Numbered from the stretch's first letter, positions 16,407 through 25,166 are shown. The stretch is DNA of 64,000 nt from Thermococcus stetteri (GCF_017873335.1 NZ_JAGGKB010000005.1:84818-148817), one strand, 5' to 3'. The notes: generated by a model not told the origin, from the letters alone. Program-made: numbers and translations.

Positions 16407-16747
16407 ACGTGTCCAAAAGCTTAAGTGCTGGAAGGGGAGAAATTGGCGGTGATGGTGATGTCCCACCAATATTGGATCCAGTAAATGAGGAACTCGCTCT
16501 TCTCAGAAGGCGGATAGATGAAATCGACGAGGAGATCATAAGCCTCCTCTATGAAAGGCTTGAGATCGCCAGGAAGATCGAGGAGGTTAAGCTCAAGTCC
16601 GGACTCCCGATATATGATCCTGAGAGGGAAGAAGAGGTTCTCCGCTGGACAGGGCAGTTTAGGGAAGTTTTTGAGGCTATACTGGAGGTGAGCAGGGATG
16701 TTCAACGCCTACGAGTTCTTCAACAGGATAAACGGAGTGAACCCTGA
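16403..16747 (+). CDS. aroQ: Chorismate mutase, AroQ type, 114 aa
   Basis: Converts chorismate to prephenate. The AroQ helix bundle is evident: ELALLRRRIDEIDEEIISLL, ERLEIARKIEEVKLKSGLPI and YDPEREEEVL, with the usual Arg, Lys and Glu positions. The GTG 16403 start overlaps the aroC stop as GTGA. The first 30 residues (KSLSAGRGEIGGDGDVPPIL) are not part of the normal enzyme, and their DNA contains a 20-nt copy of the repeat that precedes the regulator at 8131. The end overlaps the aminotransferase by 50 nt. No prephenate dehydratase is attached or nearby. Confidence 0.88.
   Translation: MNVSKSLSAGRGEIGGDGDVPPILDPVNEELALLRRRIDEIDEEIISLLYERLEIARKIEEVKLKSGLPIYDPEREEEVLRWTGQFREVFEAILEVSRDVQRLRVLQQDKRSEP
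16442..16480 (+). repeat. Second copy of the aro-leader repeat, with hairpin potential
   Basis: 16454-16473 matches 8131-8150 at 18 of 20 positions and is read in the same phase (GDVPPIL against GDAPPIL). ATTGGCGG at 16442-16449 pairs with CCACCAAT at 16463-16470 (one G-U type pair), and a perfect 10-nt palindrome CCAATATTGG follows at 16466-16475. Confidence 0.6.
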
Positions 16748-17792
16748 AGCAAGACTTGATGCAGGCCAGCCCGATATCCCTGTGAGGGAAGATATCATCG
16801 AAGAGACCATAGAATCGCTCAGAAGGGGAGAAACCGGCTACACGAGCACTGAGGGCATGGCCGAGCTCAGGGAGAGGATAGCCGAGATTGAGGGCGTTTC
16901 GGCGGATGAGGTCATAGTTGGCCCCGGCGCTAAGATACTCATAGCAGCGGAGATAGCAGCTGCAAAAAGAGTCGCAGTGATATCTCCCCACTGGAATGCA
17001 TATTCTCTCATCTCCAGACAGTTCGGGAAGGAGGTGAATGTGATAAAAACGAGCCTCGAGGATGGCTGGACTCCAAGGGTGGAGGAGATTGACGCCGAGC
17101 TTCTCATACTCAACTACCCAAACAACCCGACTGGGAGGGTCCTGGCTGAGAGTGAGCTCAGAAGCATCCTAGAGGCCGCTGAGGAGAGAGGCATTAAGGT
17201 TCTCTCTGATGAGGTCTACGCTGAACTTAGCTTTAAGCAATTTACTCCAGCAAGGGAGCTCTACGATAACGTTGTTACCGTGAAGAGCTTTTCAAAGCTC
17301 TACTCTATGACAGGCTTCAGGCTCGGCTATGCCATATCAGAAAGAGACGAGATAAGGAGAATCCAGAGGTTCATAGAGAGTACCGTGACCTGCGTTCCTC
17401 CATTCATCCAGAGGGCTGGGTTGAAGGCCCTTGAACTCAGGGAGGAGCTCTCCAAGGAAGTTAGAGAGGTCTATCGTAGGAGGGTCAGAATGGCATTGAA
17501 AATACTTCGCGGACTCGACTTCCTCGAGCCGGAGGGGGGTTTCTACATATTCCTCAGGGTTCCAATGGATAGTGTGATCTTCGCCGAGAGATTGCTCTCC
17601 AGGGGTGTGGCGGTTTTTCCCGGGGTGGCCTTTGGCGATTATCCCAACTTCATAAGAATATCCCTCTCGGGCAGGGGACTTGAGAGGGGTTTAAGAGTCA
17701 TCAGGGAGGAGTTGGAATGCGCCTTGGAATCGCGGGCTACGGAAGGATGGGAAGGCTCTTCAAGAGGTGTCTCGGCCGAAGGTTTGAGGTGA
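16698..17792 (+). CDS. Class I/II aminotransferase, HisC/aromatic type, 364 aa
   Basis: A PLP enzyme that, by context, transaminates prephenate, phenylpyruvate or 4-hydroxyphenylpyruvate. Motifs: the PLP Lys in TVKSFSKLYSMTGFRLGYAI (about residue 198), ILNYPNNPTGRVL, LSDEVYAEL and the C-terminal Arg region PNFIRISLSGRG. The last 25 residues lie in a 76-nt overlap with tyrA and have no counterpart in the family; a stop codon just before the tyrA ATG may have been lost through a small change near 17715. It could also serve histidinol phosphate, but no his gene is nearby. Confidence 0.85.
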   Translation: MFNAYEFFNRINGVNPEARLDAGQPDIPVREDIIEETIESLRRGETGYTSTEGMAELRERIAEIEGVSADEVIVGPGAKILIAAEIAAAKRVAVISPHWNAYSLISRQFGKEVNVIKTSLEDGWTPRVEEIDAELLILNYPNNPTGRVLAESELRSILEAAEERGIKVLSDEVYAELSFKQFTPARELYDNVVTVKSFSKLYSMTGFRLGYAISERDEIRRIQRFIESTVTCVPPFIQRAGLKALELREELSKEVREVYRRRVRMALKILRGLDFLEPEGGFYIFLRVPMDSVIFAERLLSRGVAVFPGVAFGDYPNFIRISLSGRGLERGLRVIREELECALESRATEGWEGSSRGVSAEGLR

Positions 17793-18487
17793 TCTCCTAC
17801 TCCGAGCACGGGCGGAGCGATGTTGAATCGCTGGAGGAGCTCTACCTGAAGTCCGACGTGGTAATGGTAGCTTCTTCCCTTAACTTTACTCCGGAAAGGC
17901 TGAGAAAGCTCGCGGAGATCTCGAGGAAGCACTGCGAGAAAAAGATGGTCTTCGACATAGCCACTTTCAAGTCCCGCGTTATCAAGGCCTACGCCGGCTT
18001 CAGCGAAGATGTGAGAGTTGCGAGCGTTCATCCCATGTTCGGCCCAGGGGCAAAGACCCTCAAGGGGAAGAGGTTCATAGTAGTTCCAGTCCCTGGGCGA
18101 GAGGGTGATGCCAATAGTATAGCGGGGTTCATACGCTCCATTGGAGGTGAGGTGACTTTCAGCGACTGGAAGACCCACGACAGGATTATGGGCTTCGTCA
18201 TAGGCGTCCCGTACTTTGTCGGACTTGGGTACCTGGCACTCTCTAAGGAGCTCGGCCTCGGGGATTTCGGGGGCACTTCCTGGGCATATCTGGAGACCTA
18301 CGGAAAAGCGGTTCTCAACGATTCTCCAGACTTTATAAGGGAGGTCCTCAGCCTGTCCAGGGAGCAGATAGGAGCGTTCCTCGACTTCCTCAGAGAGAAT
18401 CCCCCGGATCCAGAGGTTCTCAGGAAAGAATTAAGACGGGAAGAAATAGAAGAAGCCTACAAAAGGTTCTACAGGGCATTGGAGTAG
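17717..18487 (+). CDS. tyrA: Prephenate dehydrogenase, 256 aa
   Basis: Oxidative decarboxylation of prephenate to 4-hydroxyphenylpyruvate, the tyrosine branch. The NAD-binding start MRLGIAGYGRMGRLFKR (GxGxxG), VMVASSLNFTP, HPMFGPGAKTLKGKRFIVVP (the family's HP-FGP signature) and the helical C-terminal dimer domain are present. No ACT domain. It is the last gene of the forward aro operon; its stop lies inside the end of the opposing trpA gene, a 19-nt convergent overlap. Confidence 0.93.
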   Translation: MRLGIAGYGRMGRLFKRCLGRRFEVISYSEHGRSDVESLEELYLKSDVVMVASSLNFTPERLRKLAEISRKHCEKKMVFDIATFKSRVIKAYAGFSEDVRVASVHPMFGPGAKTLKGKRFIVVPVPGREGDANSIAGFIRSIGGEVTFSDWKTHDRIMGFVIGVPYFVGLGYLALSKELGLGDFGGTSWAYLETYGKAVLNDSPDFIREVLSLSREQIGAFLDFLRENPPDPEVLRKELRREEIEEAYKRFYRALE

Positions 18488-19224
18488 CCCGAGAGCTCCG
18501 CCACCTTCTTCTTCAATTCTTCAACCGGGTTCTCGCTCAGGGAGATGGCCTTTATCAGCGCGCTTCCAACGACGACACCGTCCGCTCCGGCATTGAACAG
18601 GGCCTCAACGTGCTCCCTCTTTGAAACTCCAAAGCCCACCGCCAGCTTATTTCTGCATACTCTCCTGGCGCGCCTTATGAAGTCGAAGGCAGTATCGGGG
18701 AGGCTGTCGCGAGCTCCAGTGGTTCCGTAGAGGGATATAAGGTACATGAAGCCGGTAGATGCCCTGTCTATCTCCTTAAGCCTCTCATCCGGGGTGTTCG
18801 GGGCGGCCAGAAAGACGGTCTTTACACCCTCCTCCTTAGCGATGTCGAGGAAATCTCCTGCGTGGCTCACCGGAAGGTCAACCACGAGTATCCCGTCGGC
18901 ACCGCTCGCCTTAGCTTCGCCAAGGAACTCCCTCACCCCGGTCCTGAAAACCGGGTTGTAGTAGGTCATGACCACGAGCGGAACCGAGGAGTGCCTCCTG
19001 AACTCCCGGATGAGGCGGAAGAGGTCGTCCAGTTTAAAGCCGTTCCTAAGGGCGCGGTAGTGGGACTCCTGGATCGTCTTTCCATCCGCCATCGGGTCGC
19101 TGAAGGGGAGGCCGAGCTCTATCAATCCGGAAAACTCCTCGATGGCCAGTAGAAATTCGAGGGTCTTCTCGACGCTCGGATCCCCAGCGGTGAGGTAGGG
19201 TATGAGGGAGCCGCTCTCAAACAT
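18469..19224 (-). CDS. trpA: Tryptophan synthase alpha subunit, 251 aa
   Basis: Cleaves indole-3-glycerol phosphate to indole and glyceraldehyde 3-phosphate. The catalytic Glu is in [19 protein letters not shown] (about residue 37) and the Asp in [11 protein letters not shown] (about residue 117); [13 protein letters not shown] and [12 protein letters not shown] bind phosphate. Last gene of the trp operon, overlapping trpB by 8 nt. It ends inside the opposing tyrA gene, so there is no intergenic space for separate terminators. Confidence 0.96.
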   Translation of the reverse strand: MFESGSLIPYLTAGDPSVEKTLEFLLAIEEFSGLIELGLPFSDPMADGKTIQESHYRALRNGFKLDDLFRLIREFRRHSSVPLVVMTYYNPVFRTGVREFLGEAKASGADGILVVDLPVSHAGDFLDIAKEEGVKTVFLAAPNTPDERLKEIDRASTGFMYLISLYGTTGARDSLPDTAFDFIRRARRVCRNKLAVGFGVSKREHVEALFNAGADGVVVGSALIKAISLSENPVEELKKKVAELSGYSNAL

Positions 19225-20386
19225 CCCCGACCCTCCTGACTATGTCGAGGTCCTTGTCCCCCCTCCCAGAGAGGTTCACGATTATTACTTCGTCCCTCCC
19301 CATTTCCGGGGCTATCTTCATGGCGTAGGCCACGGCGTGGGCAGATTCGAGAGCGGGCAGTATTCCTTCGGTCCTTGAGAGCTCGTGAAATGCTCTCAGG
19401 GCTTCCTCGTCCGTTACGGTGACGTACTCGGCCCTTCCGCTCTCCTTGAGGTAGGCATGCTCCGGGCCCACACCGGGGTAATCCAGTCCAGCTGAAACGC
19501 TGTGGGTCGGCGTTATCTGACCCTCTTCATTCTGGAGGAAATAGCTTAGCATGCCGTGGAAGACTCCGAGCTCACCCGCGTTGAGCGAGGCCGCGTGGAG
19601 GCCCGTTTCAAGGCCCTTTCCCCCAGCTTCAACGCCTATGAGCCTGGTCTTATCGTTCACGAAGGGGTAGAAGATCCCCATCGCGTTGCTCCCCCCTCCG
19701 ACGCACGCCACGATGGCATCTGGTAGCGTTCCCTCCGCCTCGAGTATCTGCTCCCTGGCTTCCCTCCCTATCACCGACTGGAAGTCCCTCACGATGACTG
19801 GGTAGGGATAAGGGCCTACCACCGAGCCTATGAGGTAGTGGGAGCGCTCAAAGCTCGAAACCCAGTCGCGGAGGGCCTCGTTTATGGCATCCTTGAGGGT
19901 TTTTGAGCCGCTCTCAACCGGAATCACTCTCGCGCCGAGGAGTTGCATGCGGAAGACGTTCATCCTCTGCCTCTCAACATCCTCTGCCCCCATGTAGACG
20001 TCAACCCCCATGCCCAGCAATGCCCCGGCCATCGCGGTAGCAACGCCGTGCTGTCCGGCCCCGGTTTCAGCTATTAGCCTTTCCTTGCCCATGAACTTGG
20101 CGAGGAGGGCCTGGCCTATGGCGTTGTTCGTCTTGTGGGCCCCTCCGTGGAGGAGGTCCTCCCTCTTGAGGTATATCTTCGCCCCCCCGAGCTTCCTGCT
20201 CAGCCTCTCGGCGTAGTAGAGGGGGGTTGGCCTTCCGGCCCAGTTCCTGAGGTAGTAATCGAGAGTTCTCCTGAACTCCGGGTCGTCTTTGAGCTTTTTA
20301 TACGCTCTTTCAAGCTCCCTCAGGGGTTCTATAAGCGTCTCGGGGACGAACTGGCCCCCAAACCTTCCAAAGAAGATCTCATCCAT
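19217..20386 (-). CDS. trpB: Tryptophan synthase beta subunit, 389 aa
   Basis: PLP-dependent condensation of indole with serine. It belongs to the TrpB1 class that pairs with Trp[18 protein letters not shown], the PLP Lys in [19 protein letters not shown] (about residue 83), [33 protein letters not shown] and [16 protein letters not shown]. The length is typical. It overlaps trpF and trpA by 8 nt each, as in a compact operon. Confidence 0.97.
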   Translation of the reverse strand: MDEIFFGRFGGQFVPETLIEPLRELERAYKKLKDDPEFRRTLDYYLRNWAGRPTPLYYAERLSRKLGGAKIYLKREDLLHGGAHKTNNAIGQALLAKFMGKERLIAETGAGQHGVATAMAGALLGMGVDVYMGAEDVERQRMNVFRMQLLGARVIPVESGSKTLKDAINEALRDWVSSFERSHYLIGSVVGPYPYPVIVRDFQSVIGREAREQILEAEGTLPDAIVACVGGGSNAMGIFYPFVNDKTRLIGVEAGGKGLETGLHAASLNAGELGVFHGMLSYFLQNEEGQITPTHSVSAGLDYPGVGPEHAYLKESGRAEYVTVTDEEALRAFHELSRTEGILPALESAHAVAYAMKIAPEMGRDEVIIVNLSGRGDKDLDIVRRVGDV

Positions 20387-21005
20387 TCCTCACCACCGCC
20401 ATGAACGCTTCTATCAAAACCCTATCCTTGACTCCGTTCCTCTCAACACCGCTCGAAACGTCAACTCCAGCCGGTTTAACCCACTTTATCGCCTCTCCAA
20501 CGTTCTCCGGGGTTAAGCCACCGGCTAAGACTATTGGGTATTTTTTCGCTATTATCGCGCTCACCCTGTAGTCGTGCCTCCTCCCGCTCCCTGTCCCGGT
20601 GTCAAGGAGTATTCTGTCAACCTCGTACTGTTCTATGAGCTCGAGGAGTCTCTCGGCATCTTCCGCCGGGTCCTCGCTCTCCCTGGGGACGATGAAGGCC
20701 TTCATGACGCTCACACCGTACTCCTCCTTCAGTCTGTTGACGGCCTTTGGGTGCATCTCCGAGTGCACCTGGATGTACTCGGCCCCGGTCTTCTCTATCG
20801 CGTTGGCCCACTCGGGGAAGGTCTCCATCGTCGAGACGAGGTAGATGGGGATCTCGGCCATCTCTATCAGCTCAGCGGCAGTCCTCAGAGGCACCTTTCT
20901 CCTCGACTTTGAGTTCACGACGACTCCCGTTGCATCTGCGTACCTCTCGACGAGCCTTAGCTCATCCACTGTTTTTACCCCGCATATCTTAACGAACTCC
21001 ACCAT
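20379..21005 (-). CDS. trpF: Phosphoribosylanthranilate isomerase, 208 aa
   Basis: Isomerises phosphoribosylanthranilate, third step from chorismate. The beta-barrel start [12 protein letters not shown] supplies the catalytic Cys (about residue 8), [14 protein letters not shown] the catalytic Asp, and [13 protein letters not shown] the phosphate site. It overlaps trpB by 8 nt and trpG by 17 nt. In this gene order it stands apart from trpC, unlike the fused enzymes of enteric bacteria. Confidence 0.95.
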   Translation of the reverse strand: MVEFVKICGVKTVDELRLVERYADATGVVVNSKSRRKVPLRTAAELIEMAEIPIYLVSTMETFPEWANAIEKTGAEYIQVHSEMHPKAVNRLKEEYGVSVMKAFIVPRESEDPAEDAERLLELIEQYEVDRILLDTGTGSGRRHDYRVSAIIAKKYPIVLAGGLTPENVGEAIKWVKPAGVDVSSGVERNGVKDRVLIEAFMAVVRNG

Positions 21006-21576
21006 CTTTGGCCATCTCCACGAAGTTTTTGATTATCTTAACCCCTTCCTTCCTCTCCCACTCGGTCAGAACGCTCTCCGGATGGAACTGGAGGCCCTCT
21101 ATAGGGAGCTTCCTGTGCCTTATCCCCATGATCACGTTGTCGTCGAGAGAAACCGCGCTCACCTCGAACTCCTTTGGAACCTCCAGAACGGCCAGTGAAT
21201 GGTACCTGCCAGCGATCAGGGGGTTCTTGATGCCCCTCAGGACGCCTTTCCCGTCGTGCCTAACGGGACTGGCCTTCCCGTGCCTCGGCCTTACCCTTCC
21301 GACCTTACCACCAAAGGCCGTCGCTATTATCTGGTGACCGAGGCAGACTCCGAGGACAGGCACTTCCGCTTCAAGGACTATCTCCGGCGAGTTTCCCACT
21401 TCCCTCCTCTCAAGCGGATGCCCCGGCCCGGGGGAGATTATCACTCCATCAGGATCGAGCCTTCTGAGCTCTCCCAGCGTTATCGTGTTCGGAACGACCT
21501 TCACCCTGTCGAAGAGGGAAGCATACTCGGCTAAATTCCAGACGAAGGAGTCCCTGTTGTTTACGAGGACTATCAC
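20989..21576 (-). CDS. trpG: Anthranilate synthase glutamine amidotransferase subunit, 195 aa
   Basis: Supplies ammonia from glutamine to TrpE. It has the class I amidotransferase triad: Cys in VPVLGVCLGHQIIATAFGG (about residue 79), and His and Glu in LQFHPESVLTEW (about residues 168-170). The N-terminal VNNRDSFVWNLAEY and SPGPGHP are typical of TrpG. The stop of trpE overlaps its start by 4 nt. It could also serve p-aminobenzoate synthesis, as in some organisms, but sits squarely in the trp operon. Confidence 0.95.
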   Translation of the reverse strand: MIVLVNNRDSFVWNLAEYASLFDRVKVVPNTITLGELRRLDPDGVIISPGPGHPLERREVGNSPEIVLEAEVPVLGVCLGHQIIATAFGGKVGRVRPRHGKASPVRHDGKGVLRGIKNPLIAGRYHSLAVLEVPKEFEVSAVSLDDNVIMGIRHRKLPIEGLQFHPESVLTEWERKEGVKIIKNFVEMAKDGGVR

Positions 21577-22874
21577 CCTTCCACCCCCAGCGCCTTCAGA
21601 ACGGCCCTCATCTTGTTCTCGGTCTCGAAGAACTCCTTCTCCGGAACCGAATCCGCAACTATACCTGCCCCGGCCCTAACGCTCGCTTTCCTGCCCTCGA
21701 TCTCGGCCATCCTTATCGCTATCGCCATGTCAGCGTCCCCTGTGAGGGAGAAGTAGCCAACGGCCCCTCCGTAGACCCTTCTCCTGCTCCTCTCCAGCTC
21801 GTCTATGATCTCCATCGCCCTTATCTTCGGTGCCCCAGTGAGCGTTCCGGCCGGGAAAGCCGCCTCCATGGCGTCGAACGCGTCCTTTTCTTCATCGAGC
21901 TCGCCGATAACCTCGCTCTCTATGTGCTGGACGTGGCTGTATTTCAGGACGTCGAAGAAGCGTACTAGTTTAACGCTTCCGGACTTTGATACCCTTCTAA
22001 CGTCGTTTCTTGCGAGGTCAACGAGCATGATGTGCTCGGCCCTCTCCTTCTCGTCGGAGAGGAGGGCTTTCTCCAGCTCCCTGTCCTCCTCCTCGCTACT
22101 TCCCCTCGGCGCTGTCCCTGCTATGGGGTTTATCCTGAAGATTCTCCCCTCGACTGAACCCATGGTTTCCGGCGAGGCCCCGACGACGGTCTTTTTGAAC
22201 TCGAGGATGAAGGAGTAGGGGGAGGGGTTGAGCTCCACGAGCCTCCTGTAGACCTCTAAGGGGTCCAGCTCCGTCCTGACCGTGTACTCCCGCGATAGAA
22301 CCACCTGAAAGACATCTCCCGAGCGGATGTACTCCTTACCTGTCTCTACCATCTCCCTGAACTCCTCCTCACTGGCGTCGGTGGAGATTACCTCTGAGCC
22401 GCTGTCTTCCGGCGGGAGCTCCTCCCTTCTGGCCCTGTCAACCATGAGCTCTGGCTCGAAGGGCGGTTCTCTAACGTAGAAAAACGACAGCTTACCATTC
22501 GAGTGGTCGTAGACGAAGGTCCAGGGGTAGTAGCCGAAGACGGAAGGCTCCCCGATATTCCCCCCTATGAGCGAGTGGACCGAGTCGTAGGCGATGTATC
22601 CGACGAAGCCGCCCATAAAGCCTCTGCCTTCGATTTTCTCTTTCATGAGCCCCTTTAGGGCCATGAAAGGGTTTCTCTCTCCCGAGATTCGCTCCCCATC
22701 AACCCTCGTTCCCTCCCCAACTTCAACGACAAACTCTGGCTCGGCAGATAGGTAGGTGAACCTCGCCTTCCTGCTGTCCTTTTCAGCTGAGCGGAGCATG
22801 AAGGGTATCTCCTGCTCCCTGAGGACGCTGTAGAGCCTAAGGGGATCAACGGGCTTTAGCTCTTTGATAGGCAT
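21573..22874 (-). CDS. trpE: Anthranilate synthase component I, 433 aa
   Basis: Converts chorismate plus ammonia to anthranilate. The chorismate-binding core is complete: SGDVFQVVLSREYTV, FRINPIAGTAPRGSSEEE, AEHIMLVDLARNDVRRV, YSHVQHIESEVIGEL and FPAGTLTGAPKIRAME. The N-terminal IPFMLRSAEKDSRKARF holds the Ser of the tryptophan feedback site (LLES in others), so end-product inhibition is likely kept. It overlaps trpD by 19 nt. Length and order match Thermococcales trp operons. Confidence 0.96.
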   Translation of the reverse strand: MPIKELKPVDPLRLYSVLREQEIPFMLRSAEKDSRKARFTYLSAEPEFVVEVGEGTRVDGERISGERNPFMALKGLMKEKIEGRGFMGGFVGYIAYDSVHSLIGGNIGEPSVFGYYPWTFVYDHSNGKLSFFYVREPPFEPELMVDRARREELPPEDSGSEVISTDASEEEFREMVETGKEYIRSGDVFQVVLSREYTVRTELDPLEVYRRLVELNPSPYSFILEFKKTVVGASPETMGSVEGRIFRINPIAGTAPRGSSEEEDRELEKALLSDEKERAEHIMLVDLARNDVRRVSKSGSVKLVRFFDVLKYSHVQHIESEVIGELDEEKDAFDAMEAAFPAGTLTGAPKIRAMEIIDELERSRRRVYGGAVGYFSLTGDADMAIAIRMAEIEGRKASVRAGAGIVADSVPEKEFFETENKMRAVLKALGVEG

Positions 22875-23833
22875 GCTATCTCCTCCAGTTTTCTGAGCAT
22901 GCCCTCTCCTAATGCGTCCCTCGCCATTTCAAAGCCCTCTTTGAAGTCTCCGGCTATCCTGGAGGCGTATAGTGCAACTGAAGCGTTCACGAGGATGAAG
23001 TCCCTGTCCTCCCTCCTTCCTAATCCTTCGAGAACGGCCCTTATCCTCGCGGCGCTATCCTCTGGGGAAGAGCAGGGTAGGGGCTTTACGGGCTCGATCC
23101 CGAAGTCCTCTGGATGAAGGGTGTAGCGCTCGATCCCGCGGTTCACCTCGATCACGCTCGTCTTCCCTGCCGGGTTCACCTCGTCCATCCCGGAGCCGTG
23201 GACAACCAGTGCCCTCCTGACCCCAAGGAAGCTCAGGGCCTCGGCAACCGGCTCCAGAAGTTCGAGAGAGTTGACTCCAACGACTTGGTAGGCTGGATCG
23301 GCCGGGTTTGCCAGCGGCCCGAGGACGTTGAAGACCGTCTTTATGCCGAGGGCCTTTCTTACGGGCATTATTGGCTTGAGTGCCGGATGGTACGCTGGGG
23401 CGAAGATGAAGGTGAAGTTCGTCTTTTTTATCATCTCTCTGGCCTTCTCGGGCGGGATTCTAATGTTAACCCCAAGCACCTCAAGGACGTTGGCGGAACC
23501 GCTCTTCGAGGTTATTGAGACGTTGCCGTGTTTAGCGACCCTCGTGAAGGCCGAGAGGATCAAAGCCGAGGCCGTGCTCACGTTTATGGTCAAGCTACCG
23601 TCCCCACCGGTTCCAGCGGTGTCAACCACCTCTCCAAGGTCTAGCTTGACTGCGCTATCCCTCATGGCCCTCGCCAGGCCGGCTATTTCCTCCCCGGTGT
23701 AGCCCTTGGTCTGGAGTGCGGCGAGGTAAGCACCTACGAGTGCATCATCGCTTTTCTTCAGCTCCATGAAGAGCCCGTATGCCTCCTCGAAGCTCAGGTT
23801 CTTCCCTTCGACTATCTTCGCCAGAAGGCTCAT
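22856..23833 (-). CDS. trpD: Anthranilate phosphoribosyltransferase, 325 aa
   Basis: Adds the phosphoribosyl group from PRPP to anthranilate. Family loops: VDTAGTGGDGSLTINVSTA (residues 72-90, PRPP and metal), VAKHGNVSITSKSGSANVLE and HPALKPIMPVRKALGIKT with FNVLGPLANPA. No fused amidotransferase. It overlaps trpC by 4 nt and trpE by 19 nt. Confidence 0.96.
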   Translation of the reverse strand: MSLLAKIVEGKNLSFEEAYGLFMELKKSDDALVGAYLAALQTKGYTGEEIAGLARAMRDSAVKLDLGEVVDTAGTGGDGSLTINVSTASALILSAFTRVAKHGNVSITSKSGSANVLEVLGVNIRIPPEKAREMIKKTNFTFIFAPAYHPALKPIMPVRKALGIKTVFNVLGPLANPADPAYQVVGVNSLELLEPVAEALSFLGVRRALVVHGSGMDEVNPAGKTSVIEVNRGIERYTLHPEDFGIEPVKPLPCSSPEDSAARIRAVLEGLGRREDRDFILVNASVALYASRIAGDFKEGFEMARDALGEGMLRKLEEIACLSKS

Positions 23834-24513
23834 ACCTCCACCTCCACGAGCTCCTTCAGAAACTCCTCCGGATCGGGAGCTTTCATGAGCGCCGTACCTA
23901 TGAGAGCAGCATCCGTGTGCCTCAATGCCCTCCTCAGGTCTTCCGTGCTCGCTATGCCGCTCTCGCTGACCTTCACGTATTTGCCGGGTATGAGCGGTGC
24001 GAGCCTCTCCGTTAAGCTCACGTTACCGTCGTCGAGCTCGAGCTTCTCTATGTCGCGGTTGTTTATCCCTATCATCGTCGAGTCCGTCTTGAGTGCTATC
24101 TTCAGCTCATTCTCGTTGTGGACCTCGACGAGGGTGTCCAAGCCGTGTTCCTTGGCGAAGTCAACGAACTCTGGCAGTTGCTCCCTAAGAAGGCGCGTTA
24201 TCAGGAGAAGGGCGGAAGCGCCAGCCTCTGCAGTCCTCTCGATCTCTTCCTTCGTTGTTATGAAGTCCTTCCGCAGAACCGGAAGCTCCGTCTCCCTGCA
24301 GAGCCTTTTTAGGAACTCGAAGCTCCCCCTGAAGTATTTGCCGTCGGTTATGTAGGAGATCCCAATGGCCCCGGCCCTTTCGTAGGCCCTCAGAATGTCA
24401 AAGGGGTCCCTGTTCCCGAGAAGGTCCCCGTACTTTGGAGAATAGACCTTCAGCTCGGCTATGATGGCGTTCTTCTTTGCTTTTCTAATCGTCCTGCTCA
24501 ATCCAAAAACCAT
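23830..24513 (-). CDS. trpC: Indole-3-glycerol phosphate synthase, 227 aa
   Basis: Ring closure to indole-3-glycerol phosphate. The catalytic Glu and Lys lie in IIAELKVYSPKYGDLLGNRD (about residues 18-37) and VLRKDFITTKEEIE; the phosphate site includes VSESGIASTEDL and ALIGTALM. First gene of the trp operon. I take ATG 24513; a GTG one codon earlier (24516) is equally possible because GGTG motifs overlap here. The promoter and operator-like site lie about 45-75 nt upstream. Shorter than bacterial TrpC, as is usual in hyperthermophiles. Confidence 0.95.
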   Translation of the reverse strand: MVFGLSRTIRKAKKNAIIAELKVYSPKYGDLLGNRDPFDILRAYERAGAIGISYITDGKYFRGSFEFLKRLCRETELPVLRKDFITTKEEIERTAEAGASALLLITRLLREQLPEFVDFAKEHGLDTLVEVHNENELKIALKTDSTMIGINNRDIEKLELDDGNVSLTERLAPLIPGKYVKVSESGIASTEDLRRALRHTDAALIGTALMKAPDPEEFLKELVEVEV

Positions 24514-24554
24514 CACCTGACACCGGGATCACCGGCTCTTCTTTGACCGCAGGA

Positions 24555-24586
24555 AATTTAAATTATTGGACAGCCTGACCTGGCTA
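24555..24586 (-). promoter_or_regulatory. trp operon promoter with the same operator-like sequence as aro
   Basis: On the minus strand TAGCCAGGTCAGGCT is followed by a TATA box AATTTAAATTT (24555-24565). The plus-strand form AGCCTGACCTGGCTA (24572-24586) matches 8006-8020 at 13 of 15 positions and occupies the same place, just upstream of TATA. Expected start of transcription is near 24535, giving a leader of about 20 nt. Confidence 0.55.
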
Positions 24587-24614
24587 GATCAATTATTATG
24601 ATAAAAGAGCTCCG

Positions 24615-25166
24615 TTAAAGGCTGTTTTTAAAGTAAACCGTCGCCGGACATCCCCTGCACTTCTTTCCATAGAGGTAGCACTCCGTGCAGACCTTTCCGC
24701 AGGGAGCGACTTTCCTAACTGGGTCGAGCTTGAAGTCCACGAACTCCGGATAGGCCGGGGAAGAGCCGAGGGAAACGTCCATCTCCCTGACCTGTTCCAG
24801 AGGCCTGATGGTGTTCTCTATGGTGGCCTCAAGGGCAGAGTAGTTCTCCGCTATCAGGACAATGTTCAGGTTGTACTTTCCTGTGGTGGTGGCCACGAAG
24901 ACGGTCCTCGGGCATCTCGCAAACACATCCGCCAGCCTCTCCGCCTCATCCATGCTTTTCACGCGGAGGTTGACCACGGCCGAGACGAAGTTTCTCTTCC
25001 TTATGTTGAGGAGCGCCTGAACCTTAAGGTCGCCCTTCCTTTCAAGTCTTTCGAGCCTCTCCCTGGCGGAGGGGTGGCTTATCCCGAGCTCCCGGGCTAT
25101 AAAGGAGAGCTTTGCCCTTCCGTTCTCCCGAAGAATTCGGTATATTCTCACGTCCCGTTCGTCCAT
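24615..25166 (-). CDS. Lrp/AsnC-type regulator with Cys-rich C-terminal tail, 183 aa
   Basis: Residues 1-60 are an AsnC-type helix-turn-helix (DERDVRIYRILRENGRAKLS then ARELGISHPSARERLERLE), and residues 60-145 a RAM-like ligand domain. The tail VAPCGKVCTECYLYGKKC plus RGCPA has five Cys that could bind zinc or an iron-sulfur cluster, which ordinary Lrp proteins lack. The start at 25166 has GGTGGT upstream; the longer frame to 25259 runs into the divergent gene's control region. It lies just upstream of, and on the same strand as, the trp operon, so it is a candidate regulator of trp/aro genes or of the divergent membrane gene. Confidence 0.82.
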   Translation of the reverse strand: MDERDVRIYRILRENGRAKLSFIARELGISHPSARERLERLERKGDLKVQALLNIRKRNFVSAVVNLRVKSMDEAERLADVFARCPRTVFVATTTGKYNLNIVLIAENYSALEATIENTIRPLEQVREMDVSLGSSPAYPEFVDFKLDPVRKVAPCGKVCTECYLYGKKCRGCPATVYFKNSL

